Shown: positions 7,003-17,325, counted from the stretch's first letter. The stretch: 64,000 bases of DNA from Chitinophaga rhizophila (GCF_019492185.1 NZ_JAICCF010000002.1:186001-250000), one strand, 5' to 3'. Translations and numbers: made by a program. Notes: a model not told the origin generated them from the letters alone.

Positions 7003-9024
7003 TTAACGACTTAATGGCAACCAGACGCTCATGTCACTGACGCCCCGGTTCGCCCAGGCATAGTAAGGTATCAGGGTGATCTGCTGCGGCCTGGAAACGG
7101 CATTTAAAGGCTGATATAGGGTATTTTGCCAGTTTGCCGGAGCAGCTACTCTTGCCTCACCCTGCAGGCCCATTACGCGTCCGTTTGCAATGTTAAGGAT
7201 AGTAGGATGAAACTTGACATCAGCAGGAATCATAACGCTGTTCAGCGGCTGCCCGTTCAGATCAGGAGACTCCAGGCAATACACTACCGGTCCCCGCTTA
7301 ACTGCTACCTGGTTTCGTGTTTCCTCTACCAGGGGATTAGCAGTGATCAGCGTTGCAGGCATATCCATGGTAAGCGTTATCTGATCTCCCGCTTTCCACT
7401 GCCGGCTGATCCTGTGATAGGTGGCAGAGATTACAGGCGCAGTAACCTTTTTACCATTCACCGTAACCGTCGCACTTTGGCACCATCCCGGAATACGTAA
7501 CGCCACATCCATCGTTTTACCCGGCGCTTCCTTGATAACAATACTAACGGTACCATCCCAGGGATAGTCCGTTTTTTGCTCAAGGCTAATTCTGCTGCCG
7601 TCCTTCAGGCGCGTCTTTAATATGTTACCTCCATACATATCAATACTGATTCCGGCATCCTGCTGACTATACATGTAGTTACTGACCTCCGCAATGGTGC
7701 GTACCGTATTTGGAGGGCAACAATTAGATAATGCAATGTAAGGCTGCCTCCCTCCCATCCAGCGAAGCTGATATGGGTACGCTTGTGAAGCGGCCAGGGG
7801 ATTGGTATAGAAGAAGCCCTCCCCGTTCATACTAACGCCACTGAGTATACTATTATATAACGTTAGCTCTACTATATCAGCATACTTAGCCTCTCCCGTC
7901 AGTTCAAGCATACGGCGGTTCCATAACAGGTTACCAATGTTCGCACAGGTTTCATTATGCGCTGAATGATTAGGCAACTGGTAATTCCTGCCATAAGACT
8001 GATGTACCTTCTGTACCGTATCCGGATTGTAAGAGGTTCCATCTACAGAAACGCCGTCATATAGAGCACCACAACCACCGGTGACATACATTTTCTTGTT
8101 AATAATGTCATCCCAGAGCAGATGCAAGGAACGTAACAATGTCGTGTCGCCGGTTTCTGCATAAACATCTGCTACGCCTGCCAGCAGATAGTTAGCCCGA
8201 ACAGCATGTCCTGCCACACGCTTCATATCCCGGAAAGGCACACGGTCTGAGTTATCATCTGTACCCGGCGTCAATCCCCTGATGTCAATCAGCTTACGTG
8301 CCAGTGCAAGATATTTCTTATCAGAGGTAGTCCGGTACATTTCTATAATACCCATATAATGGGATGGACAGATAGCATTACGCGCCTGCTCAGGAGAAGC
8401 TGTATCATAGAAGCCGATAAGAAAATCTGTCGCTTTCTTTGCTATCTCCAGCAGACTGGTTTTACCAGTAGCCCTGTAATGAATACAGGCGGCTGTCATC
8501 AGGTGACCAAAGTTATAGGCTTCAAAACTCAGCTTATCATCAAAGATCCCCTGCTTACCTGTTTGCCGTTGTTCAATAATGTTTTTCGTGTACACATATC
8601 CGTCCTTCCGCTGTGCTTTGGCAATAACGGCAATCGCCTCATCCATCATCCTGTCCAGCGCAGTATCCTTCGTTACTGCATACAGTCCTGCCACTGCTTC
8701 AAGTGTTTTATAGAAGTCGCCGTCATGAAATGAGGGCCCTATGAAGACCCCGGTATCAAGTCCGGCGGCAATTTCAAAGTTCTTGAAGGAATGACATTTC
8801 TCTGCGTCATGATACGTCTTCCATAATGCTGGTACCATCGTTTGCCGGCATACTTCATATCTTTCTGCCCAGAAGCCTTTGGTCCATTGCACACTACCCA
8901 TATCGACACCGTGCTGATGTACATACGGACTGGCGCTGGTATTGATCAGGCTCTTTTGTGCATAGGTAGCTGTAATGCTACAAAGCAATAACAATGACAG
9001 TATTATACTACTTTTTCTTCGCAT
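7003..9024 (-). CDS. GH127 (DUF1680) glycoside hydrolase, beta-L-arabinofuranosidase family
   Basis: A 673-residue secreted enzyme with a signal peptide (residues 1-22, ending TYAQ). It carries the GH127 metal/catalytic set: HNETCANIGN near residue 358 (the Glu and first Cys) and LSNCCPPNTVR near 434 (the Cys pair), where family members hold zinc and use a cysteine nucleophile. GH127 enzymes remove beta-L-arabinofuranose and, in rhamnogalacturonan-II loci, related sugars. It is the last gene of the pectin operon and its start overlaps the stop of the GH78 gene by 17 bp, so the two are co-translated. Which sugar it releases cannot be told from sequence alone. Confidence 0.93.
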   Translation of the reverse strand: MRRKSSIILSLLLLCSITATYAQKSLINTSASPYVHQHGVDMGSVQWTKGFWAERYEVCRQTMVPALWKTYHDAEKCHSFKNFEIAAGLDTGVFIGPSFHDGDFYKTLEAVAGLYAVTKDTALDRMMDEAIAVIAKAQRKDGYVYTKNIIEQRQTGKQGIFDDKLSFEAYNFGHLMTAACIHYRATGKTSLLEIAKKATDFLIGFYDTASPEQARNAICPSHYMGIIEMYRTTSDKKYLALARKLIDIRGLTPGTDDNSDRVPFRDMKRVAGHAVRANYLLAGVADVYAETGDTTLLRSLHLLWDDIINKKMYVTGGCGALYDGVSVDGTSYNPDTVQKVHQSYGRNYQLPNHSAHNETCANIGNLLWNRRMLELTGEAKYADIVELTLYNSILSGVSMNGEGFFYTNPLAASQAYPYQLRWMGGRQPYIALSNCCPPNTVRTIAEVSNYMYSQQDAGISIDMYGGNILKTRLKDGSRISLEQKTDYPWDGTVSIVIKEAPGKTMDVALRIPGWCQSATVTVNGKKVTAPVISATYHRISRQWKAGDQITLTMDMPATLITANPLVEETRNQVAVKRGPVVYCLESPDLNGQPLNSVMIPADVKFHPTILNIANGRVMGLQGEARVAAPANWQNTLYQPLNAVSRPQQITLIPYYAWANRGVSDMSVWLPLSR

Positions 9025-11212
9025 GTTGTTCCGGTTTAACTGACTGATAATTTACTACATAGGTAGCGGCTGCACCCATTGTCAATTCATACAAGTCGCC
9101 ACCTTTGCTGATCACTGTAGCTGTCTTACATACAGGCTTTGTCTTACTACGGAAGCGTAGCAGTCCTTTACCTTCAACAGTAGTGATCTTCATTTCCTTT
9201 GTGCTGCAATATATTGAGATATCGCCCTGGGGCGTTGGCACCTTTCCTTCCATCCATTGCAAACTACCCAGTACCGGTTCTACGGTGTATGTAGCATAGG
9301 CAGGCGATGTAGGTCTGACGCCCAGATAATATTTGCCTAACAGGTACAGCGGGCTCGCGCCCCATGCATGACAAAGGCTTTTGCCAAATGCTCGTCCGTA
9401 CATGGCGTAATGTTCTGCACCTTTCTTTGCGGGATTGTATTCTTCCCAGAAACTGGTAGCGCCCAGTTTCAACATACCTCCCCAGTAGTCCTTCATCTCT
9501 TTCAGTACATAATCCTGTTCTCCCAATGCACATAAGGCCTCCAGTTCGTAGAAGCGCATGTAGGGAGTAGTGATCTGCTGCACACTATCATTCATCAGTA
9601 CAGACTTTTTCACTGCCACTTTCTGTTGTGGATTGAAGTAATCATAGAAGATGGCAAACATGTTTGCATATCGGGTTACGTTAGCTGTCTGCTTCCCATC
9701 TACTCTGCTATGTACCAGTGCCTGTTTCTGTTCGTTCCAGTAGAGATCAAATAATTGTCGCTTTAGTGCAGCTGCATATTGGTTATACCTGGCGGCATCT
9801 GTTTGGTGTCCGGCAATATCAGCACAGAGTTTCATTGTTTCAAGACTACGGCAAAGCAATAATTGCTCGAAACTTACCTCGCCTTTTTTGCTCAGTCCAT
9901 CCGCCCAGTCAATAAAGATCCAGTCACCCGGCATACCTTCCATCAAACCGTCCTTGTTCCTGCGCCCCAGGCAATACTCCATCAACGTTTGCATACGCGG
10001 ATAGAACTGCCTGATGAACGATGCATCGCCGGTGTACAGATAGTAGTCATATATACCGAGGAACCAATAGAATGTGTAGTCCATAATGGTATTTGTATGA
10101 CTGGTAACAGGGTCTTTCCCTCTCAGTGCCAGCATTGTTCTGGATACGGTGGCGCTGTCAAAGAAGAGGTAATAGTTCATGAGGTAGCTCTGATAAGCAT
10201 CTCCACTCCAGATCCATCTGTCACGTTTAATACCGTCTATAAAGAACTCACGTGTATTGAGATGAAATGTATACTTAGCTACATCATAGATATTGTTGAT
10301 TTCTTCATCAGAACAACGGAAGCTGCCACGTTCTTTCATAGCAGCATGTTCATACAGCATGGATATACTGTCTACCTGTACACTTCCTGTAGTTACCATA
10401 TTAACGTACCGGAACGCTTTGGACAAGGGCATGACAGAATCCTTTGCTTGCTGCTGTTGGAAAGAAAGCCGGTCCAGCGTAATTGCTTCTTTTGCATTCA
10501 GCGCTTCTTCCCTGCTTTCTCCATAGTACAGTGTAACGTCGCCTGTACCTTTGACACCATGCAGTTTGATAAACCCGAAAGTCTCTTTGCCAAAGTCAAT
10601 GAGCGAGGCATTATTGTTCTTCTGAACATTTACTGCGCTTTGCGGCATTACCGGCAGCTTACATGCTGAGGGCAATGCAGCGGGGCTATTGAAGTTCCAG
10701 CTACCTGCGTTTAACCATGTTGTTGCTGATATATCTGATGTCTTTCCTGTCTCATCGATCCATTCCTTGTCTTCAAATGTGACCAGCCAGCTGGCGTCAG
10801 AGGCAATCGTTCTGCCTGAAATATAGATAGCTGGCACTGCCGCCTGGTTGAAGACCTTTACATTGATACGGTGTTTACCTGCGGGTACGGTAATTTGTTG
10901 CGGAGCGCCTTCCAGCGGCTGGCCATCCAGTTTCACATTGTAGATACCCTCTGCATATATCTTCACTTCTTCCGGAGCAGACAGGGTAAAGTCTTTATGA
11001 AAGTCTATCAATGGGTAGTGGCTGTCAAACTTCCAGAATACAGGAAAGAAGGTTCCGCGATCTGTTCGGCGGTTCTGCATATTGTTACTCAGCCAGATCT
11101 CAAAGTCACCGGGGTACCAGATCCATGTAGCTCTTGACTGAGCAATGATATCCTGACAAAAAGTGATAAACAATAAAACGAGCGGGCAGGTTATAAGTAC
11201 ATTCTTTTTCAT
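9008..11212 (-). CDS. GH78 alpha-L-rhamnosidase
   Basis: A 734-residue secreted enzyme with a signal peptide (1-24, ending IIAQ). The N-terminal beta-sandwich region is followed by the (alpha/alpha)6 catalytic barrel. DGIKRDRWIWSGDA near residue 326 is the GH78 signature containing the acidic catalytic residues, and SFWEEYNP followed by SLCHAWGASPLYLLGKYYLG near 630-660 is the typical end of the barrel. It hydrolyses terminal alpha-L-rhamnose, probably from pectic side chains given its partners. It starts 12 nt after the GH141-like gene and overlaps GH127 by 17 bp. A final short beta domain follows the barrel. Confidence in the family is high; linkage specificity is unknown. Confidence 0.93.
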   Translation of the reverse strand: MKKNVLITCPLVLLFITFCQDIIAQSRATWIWYPGDFEIWLSNNMQNRRTDRGTFFPVFWKFDSHYPLIDFHKDFTLSAPEEVKIYAEGIYNVKLDGQPLEGAPQQITVPAGKHRINVKVFNQAAVPAIYISGRTIASDASWLVTFEDKEWIDETGKTSDISATTWLNAGSWNFNSPAALPSACKLPVMPQSAVNVQKNNNASLIDFGKETFGFIKLHGVKGTGDVTLYYGESREEALNAKEAITLDRLSFQQQQAKDSVMPLSKAFRYVNMVTTGSVQVDSISMLYEHAAMKERGSFRCSDEEINNIYDVAKYTFHLNTREFFIDGIKRDRWIWSGDAYQSYLMNYYLFFDSATVSRTMLALRGKDPVTSHTNTIMDYTFYWFLGIYDYYLYTGDASFIRQFYPRMQTLMEYCLGRRNKDGLMEGMPGDWIFIDWADGLSKKGEVSFEQLLLCRSLETMKLCADIAGHQTDAARYNQYAAALKRQLFDLYWNEQKQALVHSRVDGKQTANVTRYANMFAIFYDYFNPQQKVAVKKSVLMNDSVQQITTPYMRFYELEALCALGEQDYVLKEMKDYWGGMLKLGATSFWEEYNPAKKGAEHYAMYGRAFGKSLCHAWGASPLYLLGKYYLGVRPTSPAYATYTVEPVLGSLQWMEGKVPTPQGDISIYCSTKEMKITTVEGKGLLRFRSKTKPVCKTATVISKGGDLYELTMGAAATYVVNYQSVKPEQHAKKK

Positions 11213-11224
11213 GGTCCGTGGCCG

Positions 11225-13111
11225 TTATTGATGATGTTGATTGATCGGTTGTGTAGCAGAAGGCTGCGCGCTTTCTTTGAGCAGGTATTTGTAAGGTGCT
11301 TCCAGTCCGGCGGAAAGTTTTATACTGTCGCTTACCTGTGGACCATTACGCTCCCATATGTTATTCGGTCCATTGGCATTGCGGAGGAATTTTTCAGCAG
11401 GGCACCAGTTATCTTTTACTGTGTAATAGGCAGTGCCTTCATCCGTATACAGGTAAAACCAGTGTTCCGGCAGATGGGCATAAGGCGCTTTGTAGATACT
11501 GTCAATATAATTGTAACTGATTTCAGAGCCAGGTTGTGCAGATAGTGTGTAGATACCGGCAACATCATACATGCGCTTTGCATAGTGATGAATCTTGTTA
11601 GCAGTAATACGGTTGTTATGCATAACGTTGACCGTCTTCGTCCATCCCCATCCCACACTGATACCGGTATAGGAGACTTCACTTATTTCGTTGTGCGTGA
11701 TAGTGACATTGCTGACATACCCTGCGCTGATACCAAGCGTTCCCCAGTCATCGTTTGTAACATCGGTGATAAGATTGTTGGTAATAAGTAAATTACTGCA
11801 TACAACGCGTGTATCTGCTGGCTGGAAAGGCAGATGTGTTTCAGTCGCTTCATCAGAATAAGTACCGAGTTGTATACCGGTACCGCCGATGTCTTTGAAC
11901 AGGCAGCCTTTGACAGTGTCATAGCGACAACCGATGCGGTAATCAAGTCCGGTAGATGCAAGATGCTCAAAGCGGCACCCCGTAAAATTGATCTGTGTTG
12001 CATAGGCAACATCCGCAGCCGCCGGTGGCCGGCCTATCCAGGCCTGGTTTTCAAGCCCCTTCTTGTCGGGCGTGCCTGGCGTGTCCAGCTTATAAGCGTC
12101 GAGCATAAAAAGCCCGGCCTGTAAAGGTACATGTCCTTTCTGAGATGGCCTTAACCAGGTAGTGTGCTGAAAGCTGATACCTTTGAACCGGATGTGCGAT
12201 ACCGGGTGATCAATAGTACCCTGAATGACAACAAGAGACTCCAGTACCGGAGCAATGACCGTTGCACGTGATAAGTCTTCCTGTGCATGTGGCCAGTAAT
12301 AGACCTTTTGCGCTTTTACATCCAGGTACCACTCCCCTGGTTCATCCAGTAATGGCAGTGCATTGGTAAGCAGGAAAGCGGAATTACCTGACTCCTTCGA
12401 TACCCAGGGCGCTGGCCAGGGATGTTCAGATTGTATATTACTCTCCGGTTGATAGAATGAAAGCTGCGTACTATCGCCTTGCGTACGCATGCTTTTAATA
12501 CGCAGATTGGCAATAGCCCACCATTGGTGGATAAACATCTCCAGACCTGGTGCTTTATCCAGGCCTTTGACAGATGACGCAGGGATCCAGCAGGTGCCGT
12601 CTTTATGGTTCCAGGAGAGTATGCGACGCATGCTATCGCCGGGCATATCCTTCGCGCGGATGGCTTTATGGTTATTCACCCACAGCTGCCGGAAGTCTAA
12701 TATGCTGTTACCGACTGATGGCAGGTCGGCTACCCAGATCTTTTGTTTACCACCAGCCGGCCGCCAGCCGGAGATATGTACGCCTCCACTGAGTACAGGC
12801 AGTTCCCCTTCGGCAGCTTCAATGGTTGTCGGACTATCCGCAGTACCTGCATCTTCAGGGCGGATAAATACAGGTTCATATAAAGCGTAAAGGCCACCTT
12901 TGACTATAATATGGATGCCTCCTTTGATGGCGGGATCATTAAGTCTGCGTAGTTCTCTGGCGTGTCTTATTGCCGCGTTCAGTGTTGCTTTAGGCCGATC
13001 AGCTGTACCAGGGTAGTGGTCGTTGCCGGAAGTAGCCACATAAATATCAGCGGCCAGCAGCGGTAATGAGTACAGGCAGGTCAGCAGGGTTATTATAGGC
13101 AGTCTGATCAT
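11225..13111 (-). CDS. Secreted right-handed beta-helix glycosidase, GH141-like
   Basis: A 628-residue protein with signal peptide MIRLPIITLLTCLYSLPLLA. Start ATG 13111 was chosen over an upstream in-frame codon because it overlaps the preceding stop as ATGA. The mature N-terminus IYVATSGNDHYPGT is typical of pectin-lyase-fold enzymes, and the parallel beta-helix repeats include WIGRPPAAADV, FEHLASTGLDYRIG, GGTGIQLG and YTGISVGWGWTKT. These resemble GH141, whose members include an alpha-L-fucosidase acting on rhamnogalacturonan-II and xylanases. I recognise the family from memory, so GH141 is probable rather than certain; the fold is secure. Neighbouring GH78 and GH127 genes support a pectic target. 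Confidence 0.75.
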   Translation of the reverse strand: MIRLPIITLLTCLYSLPLLAADIYVATSGNDHYPGTADRPKATLNAAIRHARELRRLNDPAIKGGIHIIVKGGLYALYEPVFIRPEDAGTADSPTTIEAAEGELPVLSGGVHISGWRPAGGKQKIWVADLPSVGNSILDFRQLWVNNHKAIRAKDMPGDSMRRILSWNHKDGTCWIPASSVKGLDKAPGLEMFIHQWWAIANLRIKSMRTQGDSTQLSFYQPESNIQSEHPWPAPWVSKESGNSAFLLTNALPLLDEPGEWYLDVKAQKVYYWPHAQEDLSRATVIAPVLESLVVIQGTIDHPVSHIRFKGISFQHTTWLRPSQKGHVPLQAGLFMLDAYKLDTPGTPDKKGLENQAWIGRPPAAADVAYATQINFTGCRFEHLASTGLDYRIGCRYDTVKGCLFKDIGGTGIQLGTYSDEATETHLPFQPADTRVVCSNLLITNNLITDVTNDDWGTLGISAGYVSNVTITHNEISEVSYTGISVGWGWTKTVNVMHNNRITANKIHHYAKRMYDVAGIYTLSAQPGSEISYNYIDSIYKAPYAHLPEHWFYLYTDEGTAYYTVKDNWCPAEKFLRNANGPNNIWERNGPQVSDSIKLSAGLEAPYKYLLKESAQPSATQPINQHHQ

Positions 13112-14502
13112 TTTGTTTTGTTTGTAGCCGCTTTCCATACCTCTTCCAGTTGGGCAAAACCGTGGATAGCAGTTGCAGGCAGCTGCTCGCCTTTCTCTCC
13201 GAATACATACATAGCAGGCGTCTTTTCTATAGTGATCTTTGATTCATCTGCAGCAGCACGGTTCAGTGCCAGGTACTTGGCCATAAAGTCGTATACAGCA
13301 TTGCGTTTATTGATACCAAAATCATGTCCTTCTTTGGGCAGGTGCACGTTGCTGACATCCGCAGCCTTACCATAGTACCCGTATATCTTCTGTAAATAGG
13401 GATAATCATGTTCAGGCGTTTTATCCGTCCAGTCGCCACCGTCGCTTACCAGCAATTGCGGGTGCGGGGCCGACATAGCTGCTATCTCCACATTGTCAGT
13501 ACGATTACCACAGGCATGGATAGGCATGCCGCTTTCACAGGGGCAGCCGCCGTAGAAGTAAGAGCTGATAGCAACAACAGGCGCACTCACAGTGATGCGG
13601 TCATCTACAGCAGACATCAGGACGGTGTGGCTGCCAGCGCCTGAGCCTCCAGTGATGCCCACGCGGGTAGTATCCGCATATTTCAGTGAAAGGAGGTAAT
13701 CAAGTATGCGTATAGACCCTAAAGCCTGGATTGTCATGGCAAGACTTTTACGGTGGTCAGCTTCTTCAAACTGTAACTGTGATTCGCCCCATGCAAACAG
13801 ATCGTAGCTGAATGCGATAGCGCCCATTCTTGCCAGGGCCGCACAACGGTATTGACAGTCGGGACGGTAGCGCTGTTGCTGCCAGTGTCCATCCGGGTTG
13901 AGTATTACAGGTATCTTTCCTTTAATCCTGGAAGGTTTATATAACGATCCGTTAATGTATACACCAGGAAGTATTTCAATCGCAATGTTGCTGACGGTGT
14001 ATCCGTCATATTTCCTTTCGGGCGTGATAATTGGTCTGGAGGCAGGCGCAGTCGGTAAGGGCGATAGTTGCAGGGCTTCCATCAGGCAAGGCTTAAGAAC
14101 GGCCTTACGCTGTTCCCATTCCTGTACATTGTGATACTGAGCAGCAATTCTGTCTAGTTCGGCCCAGCCATCGCTGACTGACCAGCGGTAGTATTCATAC
14201 TCGCTGAGTTTATACATTCCTTTATCCTTCTTTACCTTTAGATCAAGGGGAGAAAGTATATTGTCCAGCGTAGCCTCAAGTGTAGGCCGGTAACGCCAGT
14301 CTGCATAAGGAACGTATCTGTTGGCGACAAGCTTCTCATTATACCGGATCTGCACACCAAATTTATGCTCTATATCAGCTAATACCGTCTTAAGAGGCTT
14401 CCGGTAAGCGCTGTCGGATGTCTGCTGTGCATATGTCAGCCGGGCATAAAAGAAGAGGGAACAGCTCATAATGAGCTGCAGGAATCGGAAAGTTCTTTTC
14501 AT
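13108..14502 (-). CDS. Secreted STN-domain/alpha-beta hydrolase fusion, probable carbohydrate esterase
   Basis: A 464-residue protein with signal peptide (1-25, LTYAQ). Residues about 35-97 look like an STN (secretin/TonB short N-terminal) domain: LKTVLADIEHKFGVQIRYNE followed by LEATLDNILSPLDLKVKK. This domain is normally at the start of TonB receptors and anti-sigma partners, not esterases. The remainder is an alpha/beta hydrolase: nucleophile serine in GITGGSGAGSHT near 286, an Asp region VSDGGDW near 354, and His in KEGHDFGINK near 394. Such hydrolases in pectin loci remove acetyl or methyl esters. It follows GH2 by 60 nt and overlaps the GH141-like gene by 4 bp. Ester specificity is not readable. 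Confidence 0.78.
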   Translation of the reverse strand: MKRTFRFLQLIMSCSLFFYARLTYAQQTSDSAYRKPLKTVLADIEHKFGVQIRYNEKLVANRYVPYADWRYRPTLEATLDNILSPLDLKVKKDKGMYKLSEYEYYRWSVSDGWAELDRIAAQYHNVQEWEQRKAVLKPCLMEALQLSPLPTAPASRPIITPERKYDGYTVSNIAIEILPGVYINGSLYKPSRIKGKIPVILNPDGHWQQQRYRPDCQYRCAALARMGAIAFSYDLFAWGESQLQFEEADHRKSLAMTIQALGSIRILDYLLSLKYADTTRVGITGGSGAGSHTVLMSAVDDRITVSAPVVAISSYFYGGCPCESGMPIHACGNRTDNVEIAAMSAPHPQLLVSDGGDWTDKTPEHDYPYLQKIYGYYGKAADVSNVHLPKEGHDFGINKRNAVYDFMAKYLALNRAAADESKITIEKTPAMYVFGEKGEQLPATAIHGFAQLEEVWKAATNKTK

Positions 14503-14562
14503 AACATGGCCTTAAACGAACGGAATCTAATGTAAAATCAAAAGGCGATCATCCTATGCTGT

Positions 14563-17325
14563 CTACTTTACTGAGAAGTCGAAGTACAGCGTGATCTGTA
14601 AGGCCCTTTCAGGGTCTTTTTCGTAATCATAGAAGATATTCTTAGCGCCCATGGGCCCAGTGGTTTCGTTACGCTGGGTCTTTGAACCTATACTACTGAT
14701 ACCCTGCATAAAGGAGATGTCCCCTGCCGGGAACAATGGCTCATAGTTATGCCACTGGTCAGTTTTCCATGCCGGTGTAAACAGGCGTAGGAACAGGCCT
14801 TCATTCTCAGTATACACCCTGAATACCCGCTGATCTGTGATAAAATCACACCAGTACATATTGGCATGGTATCCCTTAAATTCAGGGTAATTCCAGCTTT
14901 CCCCTGTTTCTGTGTTATTATAAGCTTTGTGCCATATCCCGAAGCGGTTTCCTTTTAAACGGTTTTTCCAGACCCTGTAAGGGCCATCTCCCATATAACC
15001 TACTCCTCTGATGGCAGACTCTGGAAAAGAGAAATTTACGCCTGCAAATGTGGTAAAATAAGCAGCTGGGAAGTAGATGACCACCATCTTGACAATACCT
15101 GACGGATAAATAGTCCATCGCAGGGTATTATAACTAAGTTTCCTGTCAAAGGTGGAAGTGACAATCAGGTTTTTACCTTCATAGCGATGTGTAAAGCCTG
15201 CGAAGTTATTTTCAGCCTCCTGCAACACCGGTCCTTTGCTGAGAGGTATATCCTGATCCTTATATTTCACGCCCATAAGCAGGCCATTATTTCTGTTAAA
15301 GGCAAGCGCTGTCTTATTGGCGGAAACTACCCATAACGAGTCTCTTTCTGTTAATACCACATTGCCCGTACCTATAGTGTCGATACTGCGCTGTACCACC
15401 TGCTGCGGACGGACGATTGGATAGCTCCAGGTGAAGATCTCTCTATTATCTGCATCTCTGGCTGTGAGATATAGGACGTCATACGAAGACCAGTCAGCGG
15501 GCAGTGGTAACTGCAGACGGCCTTTTTCAAATGGTTTGACAGGAGGAGCCGGAACATGGAAAGAATCAGTCTTCTCTGCTTCCAGGGCAACCAGACGGGC
15601 AGTGAAGGTACATTGGTCAAGTTTAGTGAAAGCATACCTGTTCTCAACGTCGAAGGTTCCATTGAAGTCAGGAGCAATTTCACGCCGTTCTATATAGATG
15701 GGGCTCCATACCTGTTTGATGGTAAAAAAGCTGCCTTCCTTTTCGTGATGAGGACCAACAATGCCATCTGCCCCCCTGTGATGATCGGTATCCAGCGAGT
15801 CATGCAGGTCCTTTCTTACCACCCCCTGGTCTGCAAAGTCCCATAGGAAACCGCCGGCACTCAGCGGATTATGCCACATTTTTTCCCAATAGTCCTCAAG
15901 TCCGGCCCCATGTCCACCATCGAACTGCCCATGCAGGAACTCAGTAGGCATTACTATTTCCCTGCCATTCTCATAATTCCCGATACCGTAATTGTATTCC
16001 CGGTAGTGCTGTGTTTCTATACCGTTAAACAGTTGCCAGGGGTGTACTACAGGCCGGCGTTGCGGGTCAAGATCAGGAAAGAAGTGGTCAAGGGCCGTAT
16101 TATGGCCGCCCTCGTTACCATTTGCCCACATTACAATACTGGGATGATTGACATCATGAGTAATCATCTCCTTTACCAGCTTAGCGCCTGTAGTATCGTC
16201 ATAATACCCATGCCAGCCCGCAAGTTCGTCCATCACATATAGTCCCAGAGAATCGCATACTTCCAGGAAGTGCGCATCCGGTGGATAGTGCGACATGCGT
16301 ACTGCATTCATGTTCATATCCTTGATCAGCAGGGCATCAGCAATACTGATACTTCTACTGGTGGTACGGCCGCTTTCAGGGCTGAATGAGTGACGGTTTA
16401 CACCCTTGAACTTCATCTTAACCCCATTGACATATATCCCATCCCGCTGCCTCAGTTCTACCGTACGGAAACCGAACCGCTGACTGATAGTATGTACTAC
16501 CTTATGCTGGTGCAACAAAGAGATTGTTGCCTTATAAAGATGCGGATGCTCGGAAGACCATAGTTGTATATCCTTGTACTTACCTTGCGCTTGCATCTGG
16601 TGGCCGCTTACCTGCTGACTAAGCGGCATGCCCACCATTTTATTATCCTTATCGTAGAGCTGTATGAGCAACTGCATGTCTGCTGCCGCCTTTACGGCTA
16701 TATCAGCCTGGAAAGACCCATCAGCCTTTGCATTGATTGCCACCGCCTCAATGTGCTGATCAGGCAGTGCCTCCAGGAATACTGGCCGGAATATGCCTCC
16801 GAAGATCCAGAAGTCAGCTTTTCTTTCGGCTTCATTAACAGATTGATTGGCGGAGTGCTTATCAACAGTAACCTCTAATTGGTTTGGTTGTCCGCCATAC
16901 TTCAACAGGTGGGAGATGTCATATTTGAAGGAGTAAAATGCGCCTTGATGTGTAGGACCGGCGGCAGTTCCGTTTATTTTGACAGTAGCATCTGTCATTA
17001 CGCCTTCAAATACAATATTGATCTTCTTCCCTTTCCAGGCTGCCGGAACCTTAAAAGCATATTTATAGCGCCCGCTTTCTTTTCCACGGACACTATCTTT
17101 AGCAAAACCATAGTCATACTTTCCAAAACCCTGTAGTTCCCAACAGGAAGGTACCGGAATGGTTGTCCACTTACCTGCATTGTTGCCGCCGGTACACAGG
17201 AATTGCCAATTTACGGTATGATCACTACCAGTACCTGAGAGGTATTGTATTTCAGTGGATTGCGCCACGGCATGTAAAGCCGTGACCAGTAAAGTCAGAC
17301 ATATCAGTGGAATCTTTCTCATCAT
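14563..17325 (-). CDS. GH2 family glycoside hydrolase (beta-galactosidase-like)
   Basis: A 920-residue secreted enzyme with a signal peptide (ending AVAQ). Domain order is the GH2 jelly-roll (about 30-190), an immunoglobulin-like domain, a TIM barrel with MNAVRMSHYPPD and acid/base Glu in MWANGNEGGHN near residue 400, the probable nucleophile Glu in PTEFLHGQFDGG near 460, then C-terminal beta domains. The family includes beta-galactosidases, beta-glucuronidases and alpha-L-arabinopyranosidases, all found in pectin loci; the sequence does not decide between them. It is the first gene of the five-gene carbohydrate operon, whose promoter must lie in the 128-bp gap before the divergent methyltransferase. 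I see no clear TAnnTTTG box there. Confidence 0.9.
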   Translation of the reverse strand: MMRKIPLICLTLLVTALHAVAQSTEIQYLSGTGSDHTVNWQFLCTGGNNAGKWTTIPVPSCWELQGFGKYDYGFAKDSVRGKESGRYKYAFKVPAAWKGKKINIVFEGVMTDATVKINGTAAGPTHQGAFYSFKYDISHLLKYGGQPNQLEVTVDKHSANQSVNEAERKADFWIFGGIFRPVFLEALPDQHIEAVAINAKADGSFQADIAVKAAADMQLLIQLYDKDNKMVGMPLSQQVSGHQMQAQGKYKDIQLWSSEHPHLYKATISLLHQHKVVHTISQRFGFRTVELRQRDGIYVNGVKMKFKGVNRHSFSPESGRTTSRSISIADALLIKDMNMNAVRMSHYPPDAHFLEVCDSLGLYVMDELAGWHGYYDDTTGAKLVKEMITHDVNHPSIVMWANGNEGGHNTALDHFFPDLDPQRRPVVHPWQLFNGIETQHYREYNYGIGNYENGREIVMPTEFLHGQFDGGHGAGLEDYWEKMWHNPLSAGGFLWDFADQGVVRKDLHDSLDTDHHRGADGIVGPHHEKEGSFFTIKQVWSPIYIERREIAPDFNGTFDVENRYAFTKLDQCTFTARLVALEAEKTDSFHVPAPPVKPFEKGRLQLPLPADWSSYDVLYLTARDADNREIFTWSYPIVRPQQVVQRSIDTIGTGNVVLTERDSLWVVSANKTALAFNRNNGLLMGVKYKDQDIPLSKGPVLQEAENNFAGFTHRYEGKNLIVTSTFDRKLSYNTLRWTIYPSGIVKMVVIYFPAAYFTTFAGVNFSFPESAIRGVGYMGDGPYRVWKNRLKGNRFGIWHKAYNNTETGESWNYPEFKGYHANMYWCDFITDQRVFRVYTENEGLFLRLFTPAWKTDQWHNYEPLFPAGDISFMQGISSIGSKTQRNETTGPMGAKNIFYDYEKDPERALQITLYFDFSVK

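Noticed and set aside
9863..10669. 268-codon plus-strand frame
   Set aside because: Lies wholly antisense to the GH78 gene, which has intact family motifs; composition is not protein-like and no promoter is seen.
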